Positions 1 to 9,000 of a stretch of 10,600 nucleotides of DNA are shown here, piece by piece. The position numbers and the translations under genes were made by a program. The notes below the pieces were generated by a model. It made no database searches. It had not been told where the DNA came from and saw nothing but the letters and a program-made list of their open reading frames with translations. Source of the DNA: Paludibacteraceae bacterium (lineage in GTDB: Bacteria; Bacteroidota; Bacteroidia; Bacteroidales; Paludibacteraceae); the NCBI GenBank assembly GCA_017542915.1, contig JAFXWI010000060.1:1-10600 (forward strand), in the 5' to 3' direction. Within the stretch, counting starts at the first letter, position 1. Each line of letters begins with the position of its first letter.

Positions 1-1659
1 ACCGGGGATGGTGCCGTGTGGGTTGGTGTACGAGAGCCGGTGGTGGGGGTGAGAGGTAGGACGGGAACCAAAGCCGGTGACATAACAATAGCCTGTCGCG
101 TTCTGCCCGAGGATATAATTGAGGCACCGCTCGGCATTGATGAGGTATCGTTCATCGCCGGTCATGCGATAGGCAAAGAGACACTCCACACCGCGCCAGC
201 AGCAGCCTTCGGAGTTACAGCCCCAGAAGAAATCCGATTCGCGGTTGCCGTAGGGCGAACGGAACACGGAGATGGTGTCTGCCTCGTCGAGATAAGGCGC
301 GAGGTAAGTTAAAAGAGCATCGGCGTCGGTCTTTCCTTGCAGAAGAAGTTCGAGGTACGCCAATTCAGCCACATTGCCCCATGTTGCCGGAAGATAATAC
401 TTGCCGTCTTTGGCAAGGGTGTTAGCAATAGCACCGGCATGGTCTTTTACATTGGCTTTGTATTGTTCGTCACCGGTGAGCAGATACAGTTCTACCTCCG
501 CCCAATAAAACTCATCGTTCACATCAAAATCGTCATACGCACCGGTGGTGATCTCTACCTCTCCGCATTGTTTCATCTCTTCGTTCTTAGCCCCATGGGG
601 GCACGATGTGCTCGCAAACTGCGCATTCATCTTCGGCTGATCGTAATAGACTTCGGGGTGCTCTACCGCCCAAGCGTATGCTTTGATTGCCGCCTCTTTC
701 GCCTCCTTGCAGAAATCCGGATCATACGGCTCATAAACTCGCGCAGCGAGCGCCATAGTCGCCGCAAAATCCAGCGTAGCCGCAGTCGTTTTCATCACTA
801 CATACCGGGGCTTTTTGCATTGATCGGGACGGATAAAACCCTCAAAAGCCGGCTCTGTCAACTTATGATAGACGCCGCCGTCCAGATCCTGCATCGTCAT
901 CATCCAGCGGAGGTTATACATCGCCTCCGACAACATGTCGGGACATTTGTTCATTTGAGATTCCGGGATGTTGAGATAGAGGGTATCGTAATAAGCTTTA
1001 TTAAACTCGTACGCCATGAGCCATACGCCCATGGTGAAACCGGAATTGACGATGTATTTGTTATAGTCTCCTGCGTCGTACCAGCCTCCCGGTGAGGAGA
1101 TTATTGTTCCGGCAGGGCGTTCGTCGGTCGCCGCCGAAGCATGAACAATCACATGATCATCCGGGTGTCCGGCAGGGCGCGCATATCCCTCTGCATAGGG
1201 CTCTTCGGTTGCCATAGAAGCCCGCTGATGGTAATAGGCACGAAGTGCCTGCCGTGTTAACTCACGATATGGCCTATTTGAAATTTGAAATTTGAGATTT
1301 GAAATTTCAGAATTCTCCACATAAAGCGTATATTCGCCGCAAGCAGTCAAATCGGAGAAATCAACGATCTGGCACGGTTTGCCGGAAACGGGGTTAAGCA
1401 TCGTCCCGGATGCTTCTCCGCGCCATACGGTATCACCTGCTATATCTGTAATATAGCAATTTGAAATGGGAACTTTGATATTGGAGATAACTACCGTTGC
1501 TGTTTTCTCCTGGTCCGGCGCAAAACCTACCTGATTGAGGCGGATAGGACCGTTGTCGGGGGTGAAATGGTTGCAGGCAACCAACACAAAAGCGCATGCC
1601 AAAAAGGCAGCGCTTTGTGTAAATCTGAAATGTGACATATGCAATGGGTTATTGGTCAT
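1..1659 (-). CDS. GH9 endoglucanase lipoprotein with N-terminal Ig-like domain (C-terminus cut by window edge)
   Basis: Glycoside hydrolase family 9, an inverting endo-beta-1,4-glucanase fold. The frame is open for 553 codons from ATG 1659 to the left edge. Residues 16-29 form a hydrophobic stretch ending in the lipobox LVAC (Cys29), so it is probably a lipoprotein; Met8 (1638) is an alternative start. Residues 38-135 resemble the CelD_N Ig-like domain (IRLNQVGF at 39-46). The catalytic domain starts near 135. It shows WYDAGD at 193-198, where Asp195 and Asp198 match the GH9 water-positioning and base aspartates, and PHHR at 538-541, the GH9 histidine signature. The acid Glu normally lies some tens of residues further on and is outside the window, so activity cannot be confirmed. 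The start codon overlaps the symporter stop (ATGA), suggesting coupled translation. Two heptamer repeat tracts lie in the Ig-like domain. Surface or periplasmic location is not decided by the sequence. The family call is firm; the substrate within beta-glucans is inferred. Confidence 0.95.
   Translation of the reverse strand, partial: MTNNPLHMSHFRFTQSAAFLACAFVLVACNHFTPDNGPIRLNQVGFAPDQEKTATVVISNIKVPISNCYITDIAGDTVWRGEASGTMLNPVSGKPCQIVDFSDLTACGEYTLYVENSEISNLKFQISNRPYRELTRQALRAYYHQRASMATEEPYAEGYARPAGHPDDHVIVHASAATDERPAGTIISSPGGWYDAGDYNKYIVNSGFTMGVWLMAYEFNKAYYDTLYLNIPESQMNKCPDMLSEAMYNLRWMMTMQDLDGGVYHKLTEPAFEGFIRPDQCKKPRYVVMKTTAATLDFAATMALAARVYEPYDPDFCKEAKEAAIKAYAWAVEHPEVYYDQPKMNAQFASTSCPHGAKNEEMKQCGEVEITTGAYDDFDVNDEFYWAEVELYLLTGDEQYKANVKDHAGAIANTLAKDGKYYLPATWGNVAELAYLELLLQGKTDADALLTYLAPYLDEADTISVFRSPYGNRESDFFWGCNSEGCCWRGVECLFAYRMTGDERYLINAERCLNYILGQNATGYCYVTGFGSRPTSHPHHRLSYTNPHGTIPG
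1276..1310. repeat. 7-bp tandem repeat tract inside the GH9 gene (5 units)
   Basis: On the plus strand five consecutive 7-mers follow the unit ATTTGAA: atttgaa, atttgaa, atttgag, atttgaa, atttcag. On the coding (minus) strand this gives ISNLKFQISN at GH9 residues 119-128, at the end of the Ig-like domain just before the catalytic domain. As 7 is not a multiple of 3, the peptide repeats every 7 residues (ISN...ISN). The reading frame is kept. Confidence 0.8.
1459..1486. repeat. Diverged second copy of the 7-bp repeat tract inside the GH9 gene
   Basis: Plus-strand units are atttgaa, atgggaa, ctttgat, attggag. The tract encodes ISNIKVPISN at GH9 residues 58-67, which parallels ISNLKFQISN at 119-128. 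Aligned codon by codon, plus-strand 1459-1488 and 1276-1305 agree at 24 of 30 bases, counted by eye. It may be an older, decayed copy of the same element, or a chance similarity of two beta-strands. Confidence 0.5.
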
Positions 1660-2999
1660 TTTTTCAATGGGAATTTATAGGCAAGGAAAGCCATGATACA
1701 TGCAATCACCGCTGGGAAGAGGCTGAAGAGCGCCCAGACCATGGTGCGTACGGACTGTTCATCGGTGATGGTTACCACCGTCTCGCCGGTCAGCATATCC
1801 GTTTCTGACACCAATCCCGCTACGCCCAAAAGGAAGGCGATGAGACTGGCGGAGATAGCTCCGCCAAACTTCTGCGCCATCGTTCCCGAGGAGAAAATCA
1901 GTCCTGTCGAAGAACTGCCGTATGTGTCCGTAGCATAGTCTGCCACATCGGCGTACATAGACCACAAGAGCGGTGAGTACAGTCCGGCACCGACGGATGT
2001 CAGCATCGAGACCGCAACCATCACCCATATATAGCTCGCGTCCATGGGAATAAAGAAGAATGCTATCGAACAAACGACACAGATGACCGAAGCCCAAACG
2101 AATGCCATACGTTTGGAACCTACTTTGCGGGTAAACCACGGACTGACAGCACCGAAGATCATACAGGTCACTTCGCCAAACGCCATGAAAGCGGTATAGT
2201 TGATGATGAATCGTCCGACCGTCACATCGCCGTCAAGGCAATAGGTGAACATATATCCTACCACGGCATAACGGAAGCCGTTGAAGAAATTGGTACACAC
2301 CGCCACAAGGGTCATATAGACCCATGGTTTGTTACGGAAGAGGTCTCCGTACTGCTTGAAAGAGAATTTCTCAGCGCGCACGGGTTTATGCCGCTCTTTG
2401 GTCAGCAGTCCGCATACCAAGGTCATTACCATGGCCAGCAGTCCGAAAACCGCTCCGACCACGGCGTATTGGTGTTGAGCCGAGCCGCCTGCCCATTTCT
2501 GCACCATAGCAAAAGTCAGCAGGGTCACAAAACCCATGGCATACGCTCCTACCATACGGAAAGCGGAGAACTGGTTTCGCTCGTCGCTATCTTCGGTCAT
2601 GACATTGAGCAATGAGCCGTAGGGAACATTGACCATCGTGTAGCAGACCATCATCAGCAGGTAGAACCCATACGCCCATACGCGTTTACCGGTCATGCCT
2701 AATTCGGGTGTATAGAGGAGCAGGGCAAAGATGATTCCAAAAGGAATAGCTCCAAAAATCAGCCAAGGACGATAGGTACCCCAACGCGACTGTGTACGGT
2801 CGGCTATAGAGCCCATGAGCGGGTCTGTGACGACATCGAACATACGCGCTAATAACATCAGTGCAGCGGCATCGGCGAACGTAAGACCGAACACATTCGT
2901 AAAGAAGAGCGGAAATGCTACGGACATAATTTTCCAGGTGATGCCGCCAGAAGCGGCATCACCCAGAGCATATCCTATTTTTTCTCGTAGAGGTATCAT
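1656..2999 (-). CDS. GPH-family (MelB-like) sugar:cation symporter, MFS superfamily
   Basis: A 447-residue inner-membrane transporter with about 12 hydrophobic segments, the usual length for the glycoside-pentoside-hexuronide:cation symporter family. The N-terminus has the family pattern EKIGYALGD (6-14) in helix 1. Residues 55-60 are DVVTDP, with Asp55 and Asp59 at the positions of the cation-binding aspartates in MelB, followed by the conserved loop RWGTYRPW. In this locus it most likely imports the small products (cellobiose or short beta-gluco-oligosaccharides) that the GH5 and GH9 enzymes and SusC deliver to the periplasm, driven by Na+ or H+. The actual sugar and ion are inferred, not visible. 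The start at 2999 puts the gene 35 bp after the SusE-like stop, and the gap is made of a 7-bp repeat. The stop overlaps the GH9 start by 4 bp. Confidence 0.93.
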   Translation of the reverse strand: MIPLREKIGYALGDAASGGITWKIMSVAFPLFFTNVFGLTFADAAALMLLARMFDVVTDPLMGSIADRTQSRWGTYRPWLIFGAIPFGIIFALLLYTPELGMTGKRVWAYGFYLLMMVCYTMVNVPYGSLLNVMTEDSDERNQFSAFRMVGAYAMGFVTLLTFAMVQKWAGGSAQHQYAVVGAVFGLLAMVMTLVCGLLTKERHKPVRAEKFSFKQYGDLFRNKPWVYMTLVAVCTNFFNGFRYAVVGYMFTYCLDGDVTVGRFIINYTAFMAFGEVTCMIFGAVSPWFTRKVGSKRMAFVWASVICVVCSIAFFFIPMDASYIWVMVAVSMLTSVGAGLYSPLLWSMYADVADYATDTYGSSSTGLIFSSGTMAQKFGGAISASLIAFLLGVAGLVSETDMLTGETVVTITDEQSVRTMVWALFSLFPAVIACIMAFLAYKFPLKK

Positions 3000-3003
3000 A
3001 GGG

Positions 3004-3038
3004 ATTTATGATTTGACAATTTACGATGTACGATTTAT
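3004..3038. repeat. Degenerate 7-bp tandem repeat filling the SusE-like/symporter gap
   Basis: Five plus-strand 7-mers in register: atttatg, atttgac, aatttac, gatgtac, gatttat. Together they make up almost the whole 35-bp gap and run into the stop codon of the SusE-like gene (3035-3037). The unit (ATTTRNN-like) resembles the ATTTGAA unit of the two tracts in the GH9 gene. No hairpin with a U-run is present, so it does not look like a terminator. Confidence 0.6.
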
Positions 3039-4267
3039 TTGAAGGTAACTTTAGTGATTTCCAAACCAAATCCGGTAATGAGTGCTTTGCCGGTCTGCTC
3101 GACAGCCGCTTGTCCTGCTGCGTCATAGACGAAGGTGTAGGGATTCGGTTGGCCTTCCATACCATCGACTTGCGGCAAGAGGTCATGAGCCCACCAATCA
3201 TCGGTGATACGAAGCGCATGGTACTCGGCTTCGGGTATATTGAAATAGATATAGATCGTTGCACCTACCGGTACATTGCTCATCATATCCTTAGTCAGTT
3301 CAACTTTGGAGTCACCCCAGTTGATGACGCATGAGCCTTCCCAGATGGTAGTCTCCGCGCTGACGTTAGTCGTCACTTCATCCTTCAAGCCTTCAGCAGT
3401 AATGAAATATACATTAGAGCCGTCGGCATTTTTGATAGAGAGCTTATGCTCACCTACCTCAGCCGTCGGAGCGGTGAAGGTGATGGAGGTAGCGGTCTTG
3501 GTCAATTCGGTGATCACGATCGAGTCCACTTGGACAGAAGCTACGTTCTCCAGTTTCACACCGGTGATAGTCCACTCGGTACCCGGTACGAAGGAAGCAT
3601 AACCATCCAAAGCTACAGAGACATTGTGTACATTGATATCTCCGGCACCATAGATCTTACCTTCAGCATCTTGGAAGCGAACATAATATCGTCCGTCCGG
3701 AGTCTCCGGCATGGTAATTGCCAACTGGGAATCGGTAGCGCCTGCCTCAGGAGAGAGTGTGTGTACTACCTCTTTGGCAAAGATATCCTTGGCGATAATC
3801 ACCTTGTCCACCTTGCTGAGGTTGGAACCATCCAGAGTCGTCGGGTTGCCCGGTACTGCATGTCTTCCTGCAGCCGGAGCAGCCGAAGTAGGATCTGTGT
3901 CATAAGGGCTGACGGTAACCGTACCTTTTCGTTCGGTACGTTTGCCTGCCGTTGTCACCGCCTTGATAAGGAGCTCATAATCCCCCGCAGGGAAGGTCAT
4001 GTTAATCTTCAATCCGGTGAAGACCAATGCACCGTCGAGATACCATTTTACCGTCGTATAGTTGGACGGGGTAACAGTGACCGAGTCAAAGAGCGGCGTA
4101 TCAGGGTTCGCCAGTTTATAGGTGAACGAACCGGTGCCGGACTCGTTGTACGGTTTGAGGATGAGCGGGGCATCATCCGCTGACTGTGTGTCAAACGGCT
4201 CTTTCTTTTCGCACGAAGCGAAGAAAAGCGCTACGACAGCTATAAGCCACAAATATTTCTTTTTCAT
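3035..4267 (-). CDS. SusE/SGBP-like surface glycan-binding lipoprotein with PKD/TIG-type Ig domains
   Basis: 410 residues from the chosen start (ATG 4267), which gives a clean lipoprotein signal MKKKYLWLIAVVALFFASC with Cys19 followed by the charged stretch EKKE, as in surface-exported Bacteroidota lipoproteins. An upstream ATG at 4297 shares one base with the SusD stop but would add ten residues before the signal. The layout fits surface glycan-binding proteins coded after susD. A PKD/Ig-like domain spans about 30-110. Two IPT/TIG-like domains span about 120-195 and 196-280; the second has the typical strand-turn TSITFTAP then GEHKLSIKNADG. A C-terminal beta-rich domain of about 125 residues contains TTIWEG and DDWWAHD. 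In known SGBPs the last domain carries the ligand site, so the Trp pair there is a plausible sugar platform (inference). These proteins diverge fast and the ligand cannot be read off. Confidence 0.82.
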   Translation of the reverse strand: MKKKYLWLIAVVALFFASCEKKEPFDTQSADDAPLILKPYNESGTGSFTYKLANPDTPLFDSVTVTPSNYTTVKWYLDGALVFTGLKINMTFPAGDYELLIKAVTTAGKRTERKGTVTVSPYDTDPTSAAPAAGRHAVPGNPTTLDGSNLSKVDKVIIAKDIFAKEVVHTLSPEAGATDSQLAITMPETPDGRYYVRFQDAEGKIYGAGDINVHNVSVALDGYASFVPGTEWTITGVKLENVASVQVDSIVITELTKTATSITFTAPTAEVGEHKLSIKNADGSNVYFITAEGLKDEVTTNVSAETTIWEGSCVINWGDSKVELTKDMMSNVPVGATIYIYFNIPEAEYHALRITDDWWAHDLLPQVDGMEGQPNPYTFVYDAAGQAAVEQTGKALITGFGLEITKVTFK

Positions 4268-4296
4268 ATTCTTGTTTCGCATTAACTGGTTACACA

Positions 4297-5991
4297 TTAA
4301 AACTGATATTTATCCCACCATAGAGGAGCATGCCAGTCATATCCGCCCACTACACGGCCTTTTGCTTCCTGGTAAGCCTCTTGGCTATAGGTTTCCTCTT
4401 TGAGGGGGTAGCATAGACGCAATGGTATCTTTTCTCCGTCAATGAGCGGGTTTTTGCCTGCCGGGTTCGGAGGAGTCAGTCTCGGATAATCCGAACGGCG
4501 TATATTTGCCCAAGCCTCTGCGGGGTTGTGGAAATGTAGAATCCACGCCTGCGTGTTGATCTGCATCTTCTGGTGGTCTATTCCGGCACCGAAAGCGATA
4601 GCCGGCTGTGCGATATACGCAGCGTACTCAGCATCGGTAACTGCCTCGCAACCGTAGTTTTCCGAAAGGAAGTTCATCGCTTCGCGGATACCCTTCTCAT
4701 ACATGTTTTGTGCATTATCTCCTGTCCAGCCCATTGCTGCTGCTTCGGAACGGAGGAAACAAACCTCTGCATAAGTCATGATGACGCCGGGATTATCAGA
4801 GCGAAGGAAGTTATTCGCCAACTTCGGTTTCATCCAACGGGGGTTGGCTGCGGGACTATAGTCCGGATGTGCACTCTGTACCTCTGCTATTTTCAGAGCC
4901 AGCGGGCTACCCGGGATATCGGTATAGCTAGGCCAGTTGTCCCAAGAGAACTCGCCCGGAGCGATCAGTGAAATGATCTCTGTGCCCGGGTTGGCTTCCT
5001 GTGTAGCTATCATCGCATCGGTCATGTCGATACGACCATCAGCACTGGTGGAAGACATGAAGTTATCGATATAGAAACGGCAGAGACGCGTAGTACGCGG
5101 GTCTTTGTTGTCGTAGAGTTGTTTCCAGAAGGTCTCGCAGATATAAGAAGGGTTATTGGCAGGGTCATTGCCATAGAAATACTTCGACATGGCATTGCCG
5201 CGGAAATCTCGGAAAGACTCCTGTCCGAAGCTATAGCTAACATTCATGTGCTTAACGCATGCATTGTCCGCAGCACTCTGCATGGCACCATCTTCGAGCG
5301 CCTTAGTAAACTCATCCTTGGCCAAATCCGGCAATACATCCGAGATACGCATCGCGTAGCGCAGACGAAGCGAATTAGCGAAAGTACGCCATTTGTCCAC
5401 ATTTCCGCCGAAGATAGGATCGCTGGAGATCGCGCTGGCATGGATGTCAAACAAACCGGCTGCTGCTTTCAGTTCGGATAGGAAGAACTTATATAAGTTC
5501 TCTTGGGTGTCATACTGCGCTTTGGCGTTGCCGTCAATATAACCCTTACCTGCCTCCGTGAAAGGTACATCGCCATAGAAATCCACGAGCAATGATCCTA
5601 CATAAACTCGGAAGATACGCAATGCGGCATTGATATTTACCATCGCCGGATCATCCTTCGTTTTCTCGATACCATCGGTTAAGTTACGTATCGCGCCTAC
5701 ATACAGATTATTCCACGGACGGGACATCTCGTTGTCATCCATACGGTGCTGACCGCCGTAGTTGGTGGTATTCCAGCAACCCATCAGATGCTGCGTAAAC
5801 GCGTAGGTGTAGAGACGATGTACATCGACGTAGTTCATATCGCCGAACATCTGCAACTCTGCATAGCTCAATTGCGAAGCAGGATTAATATGATCCGCCT
5901 TCGTCGGGTCGGTATTGATCTCCTCGTAAATTTTATCAGAGCAAGATGCGAAGAAGATTGCACAAAGTGCTACATAAAATATCTTTTTCAT
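4297..5991 (-). CDS. SusD-like outer-membrane glycan-binding lipoprotein
   Basis: 564 residues from ATG 5991. It is the lipoprotein lid and binding partner of the SusC channel at the cell surface, capturing glycan chains and opening and closing over the transporter. The signal peptide MKKIFYVALCAIFFASC ends in a lipobox with Cys17. The mature start, SDKIYEEINTDP, is typical of the SusD-like families that open with an (E/D)INTDP motif. WNNLYVGAIRNL and the helical TPR-like region follow, and the C-terminus contains the usual YPRLTPP segment. Length is normal. A start 8 codons upstream (6015) is possible, but the purine-rich AAAGGAG element at 5999-6005 is well spaced only for ATG 5991, and that start gives a standard signal peptide. 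It lies 44 bp after susC. The glycan specificity is not visible in the sequence. Confidence 0.97.
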   Translation of the reverse strand: MKKIFYVALCAIFFASCSDKIYEEINTDPTKADHINPASQLSYAELQMFGDMNYVDVHRLYTYAFTQHLMGCWNTTNYGGQHRMDDNEMSRPWNNLYVGAIRNLTDGIEKTKDDPAMVNINAALRIFRVYVGSLLVDFYGDVPFTEAGKGYIDGNAKAQYDTQENLYKFFLSELKAAAGLFDIHASAISSDPIFGGNVDKWRTFANSLRLRYAMRISDVLPDLAKDEFTKALEDGAMQSAADNACVKHMNVSYSFGQESFRDFRGNAMSKYFYGNDPANNPSYICETFWKQLYDNKDPRTTRLCRFYIDNFMSSTSADGRIDMTDAMIATQEANPGTEIISLIAPGEFSWDNWPSYTDIPGSPLALKIAEVQSAHPDYSPAANPRWMKPKLANNFLRSDNPGVIMTYAEVCFLRSEAAAMGWTGDNAQNMYEKGIREAMNFLSENYGCEAVTDAEYAAYIAQPAIAFGAGIDHQKMQINTQAWILHFHNPAEAWANIRRSDYPRLTPPNPAGKNPLIDGEKIPLRLCYPLKEETYSQEAYQEAKGRVVGGYDWHAPLWWDKYQF

Positions 5992-5998
5992 AATTATT

Positions 5999-6005
5999 CT
6001 CCTTT
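5999..6005 (-). promoter_or_regulatory. Shine-Dalgarno-like site before the SusD gene
   Basis: The minus strand reads AAAGGAG, 7 nt upstream of ATG 5991. Bacteroidota genes mostly lack such sites, and none of the other starts in this window shows one this strong. It decides the start in favour of 5991 over 6015 and may raise translation of the SusD-like protein. Confidence 0.55.
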
Positions 6006-6035
6006 CATTAATCATTTTACACTATATTTTACGAG

Positions 6036-9000
6036 TTAGAACTTGATATTGAAATTCAGACCGTAGCTACGACGGCTTGGGAGCGAACCATACTCCAGTC
6101 CGAGACCGGAGGTGTTGTACTGCGCATCAGGATCGATATCTTTGATATTCTTCCATACGATGAACGGGTTACGAGCCACGAAGCTGATACCTACCTGTTT
6201 AATAATACCTTTCTTATCGAGCCACTCTTTTGGGAAATCAAGGCTGAGAGTCAACTCACGGCACTTGATATAGGAGTTGTCATAGATAAACATCTCAGGC
6301 GAGTTACGCGATACCTCGTACCAATAGGTCTCTGGGTTAACGTAGATGTTATTCTCGCGATACGTACCGTCACCATTGTCGATGACACCATCCACGAGAT
6401 AACCTCCTGTGGCTGTCCATCCCGATGTCACGCCGGCAGCTCTGCGAGCTTCCTCAGATGCGTACCACTCAGCACGACCGCGGAGAGTCTCTTTGGCTTT
6501 ACCGGTCTCATATGCCGAACGCTCGGACATAGAGAAGATGTCAGCTCCTACCTTTACGTCGAACAAAGCAGTGAGGCTCAGCATACGCCAACGAAGAGTG
6601 GTGCTTAAACCGCCTGTCCAATCCCATTGGGCATTACCGAGCACTTTGTTCTCTTTGGTATAAGTAGGCAGACCGGTCTTAGCGTCCACGATGACGCGTC
6701 CCTCAGCATTGCGAGCCAATGCAGGACCGCAGATAGAACCGTAGTTCTCACCCTCACGGGCAGCTACATAGACATTACACCAAGTTGCTTTTGCTAACTC
6801 TAACTCCGTCGTTCCTTCCGTGAGTTTGAGCACTTTGTTTTTGTTCTTAGACCAGTTAACATTGAGGTCCCAAGAGAAGTCCTTGGTTTGTACCAGACGA
6901 GCGCCGAAGGTGATTTCAAAACCTTGGTTGAGGATAGCACCGGCGTTAATCATGCGATAGTCATATCCGCTGGTAGGCGATACAGCCATGGCGATGATCT
7001 GGTCACGAGACACTTGATGATAGAAGGTGAAGTCGAGGCTGATGCGGTTGTTTGCCCATTTGGTCTCAAAACCGGTTTCCCAAGAACGTGTACGGGTCGG
7101 TTTGAGGTCGGAGTTAGGCACGGTGTTACCAAAGATAGAACCGATGGTATAACCCGGATAACCGAACTGCGATTTGGTATAACGCAGGCTAAGCTGATAC
7201 GGGTCGGTATCGCTACCTACTTCTGCCCAACTCAAACGGATCTTACCATACGGCAGCACTTTGCGGTTAGTCTTGATCAACTCAGAGAAGACCCACGAAG
7301 CGCTGACGGAAGGATAGACGTAGATATTCTTTCCGCTTGCCAAGGTCGAGGATTTGTCACCACGTACCGTAGCATCCAAATACAACATATGTTTCCAACC
7401 TAAGTTCGCCGAACCGAAGACAGAGACAATACGTTTGTTGTATGTATTCTCCTCTACGGACTGCTCTTCGAAACTCGACATCGCAACTACCTCACGGATA
7501 CCCATATCTGTTCCGGTGTTGATGGTCGTAATATTATGTACGTCATAGACGTTAGCACCGGCAGTAGCGGTGAAGTCGAAATCGCCCCATGTATCCGTAT
7601 AGATACCCAAGAACTCAGCATTGATCATACGATTGTTGAAATAGCTGTTCTGGAGACGTCCGGACTCATAACCCGGTGTGGTTGGGTACTTGAAGTCCGA
7701 GAACTCAAATCGGTTGATCTCCGTACCGATCGTTGCCTGAATCTTCAACTGCGGAATGATGTTATACACAATCTTTCCGTTCATACGAAGCAGGTTCTTG
7801 TAGGACCGGTTCTTGTTCTTGTTGATATCCCAATACGGGTTGACGTTATAAGGATCCATACCGTTCCAGTTCTGGTACTCACCATTAACGTCCTGATAGT
7901 TCTTAAGCCACGCCTGATCATAAGTGGTAGCCAGCGTCATCAGGTTCTTACCTACGTTGGATTTGTCATCACCAAGGGCAGGACGGTTTTTAACGTCCTC
8001 GTGTGTGAAATTGACATTGAAATCTAAATCCACCGGACCCAAGGAAGTGTTGGCACGCAGGTTGAGGGTGTTACGACTCATGTTGGAGTTCGGCAGAATA
8101 TCTCTGTTTCGCATATCCGTGTAAGTGAAACGGAGACCGGTCTTGCCGGTGTTCATAGAGATGACAGCTGTATTGGTAGCAGTCAAACCAAGTCGGAAGA
8201 AGTTAGCGGTGTTGTTCGGGATGATCTTGAAAGGATGCTCCTGACCGTCGAAATAGCGCAACATCAGTCCTTCATCCGCTTTTGGCCCCCAAGACTTGTT
8301 GGTATTGCTGACCGCATCAACGTTATACATACCATTCGATCCCATACCATACTCCTGTTGTACATTGTCCCATTTGCTAAGCTGGGAGTCGAAGGTCAAT
8401 GTACCGTTGTACTCTACCGACCATTTAGAATCGCCGGTATTGGCTTTCTTGGTGGTGATCAGAATAACACCGTGGCTTGCACGGCTACCATAGAGAGCTG
8501 CTGCAGCAGGGCCTTTGAGGACAGACATCGACTCGATATCATCAGGGTTGATAGCCGAGATACCATCACCGAGGTCATAACCGCCTTCCGTACCTGCAGA
8601 TCCGAAATTAGTGTTGTCCATTGGCACACCGTCAATGACGTAGAGCGGCTGGTTATTACCGGTCATCTCTGTAGCACCACGTAACACAACGCGGGTAGAA
8701 CCCGAAGCACCGCCGGCTGTTCCCTGAACAACCAGACCGGCTACACGACCGGCGAGCGAGTTAGCTACATTGACCTCTTTCGCCTTAACCAGTTCTTCAC
8801 CTTTGACTTCACCTACTTCATAACCCAAAGCTTTGCGGTCACGCTTGATACCCATAGCGGTGACAACAACCTCAGATAAGACTTCGGTGTTTTCAGACAT
8901 AGTGATGCGAATAGGTTCACCTGTTACTTGGATGCTCTGTGAGTTGTAGCCCATGTACGAGAACTCCAGTTCATCACCTACTTTCGCCTCAATAGAGAAC

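Noticed and set aside
337..1095. Long plus-strand open frame (252 codons) opposite the GH9 gene
   Set aside because: The minus strand here carries clear GH9 motifs over an unbroken frame. The plus-strand product is rich in Arg, His and Ile, has no recognisable domain, and is a shadow. The same holds for the other plus-strand frames at 3446-4183, 6888-7403, 7536-8027, 8235-8684 and 9178-9825.
1276..1310. Short direct repeats considered as a CRISPR fragment
   Set aside because: Units are 7 bp, contiguous and without spacers, and lie in a reading frame, so this is not a CRISPR array.
1..1659. Possible frameshift or pseudogene in the GH9 gene
   Set aside because: Translating every codon from 1659 to 1 gave no stop and kept the family motifs in order. 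The gene is only cut off by the window edge.
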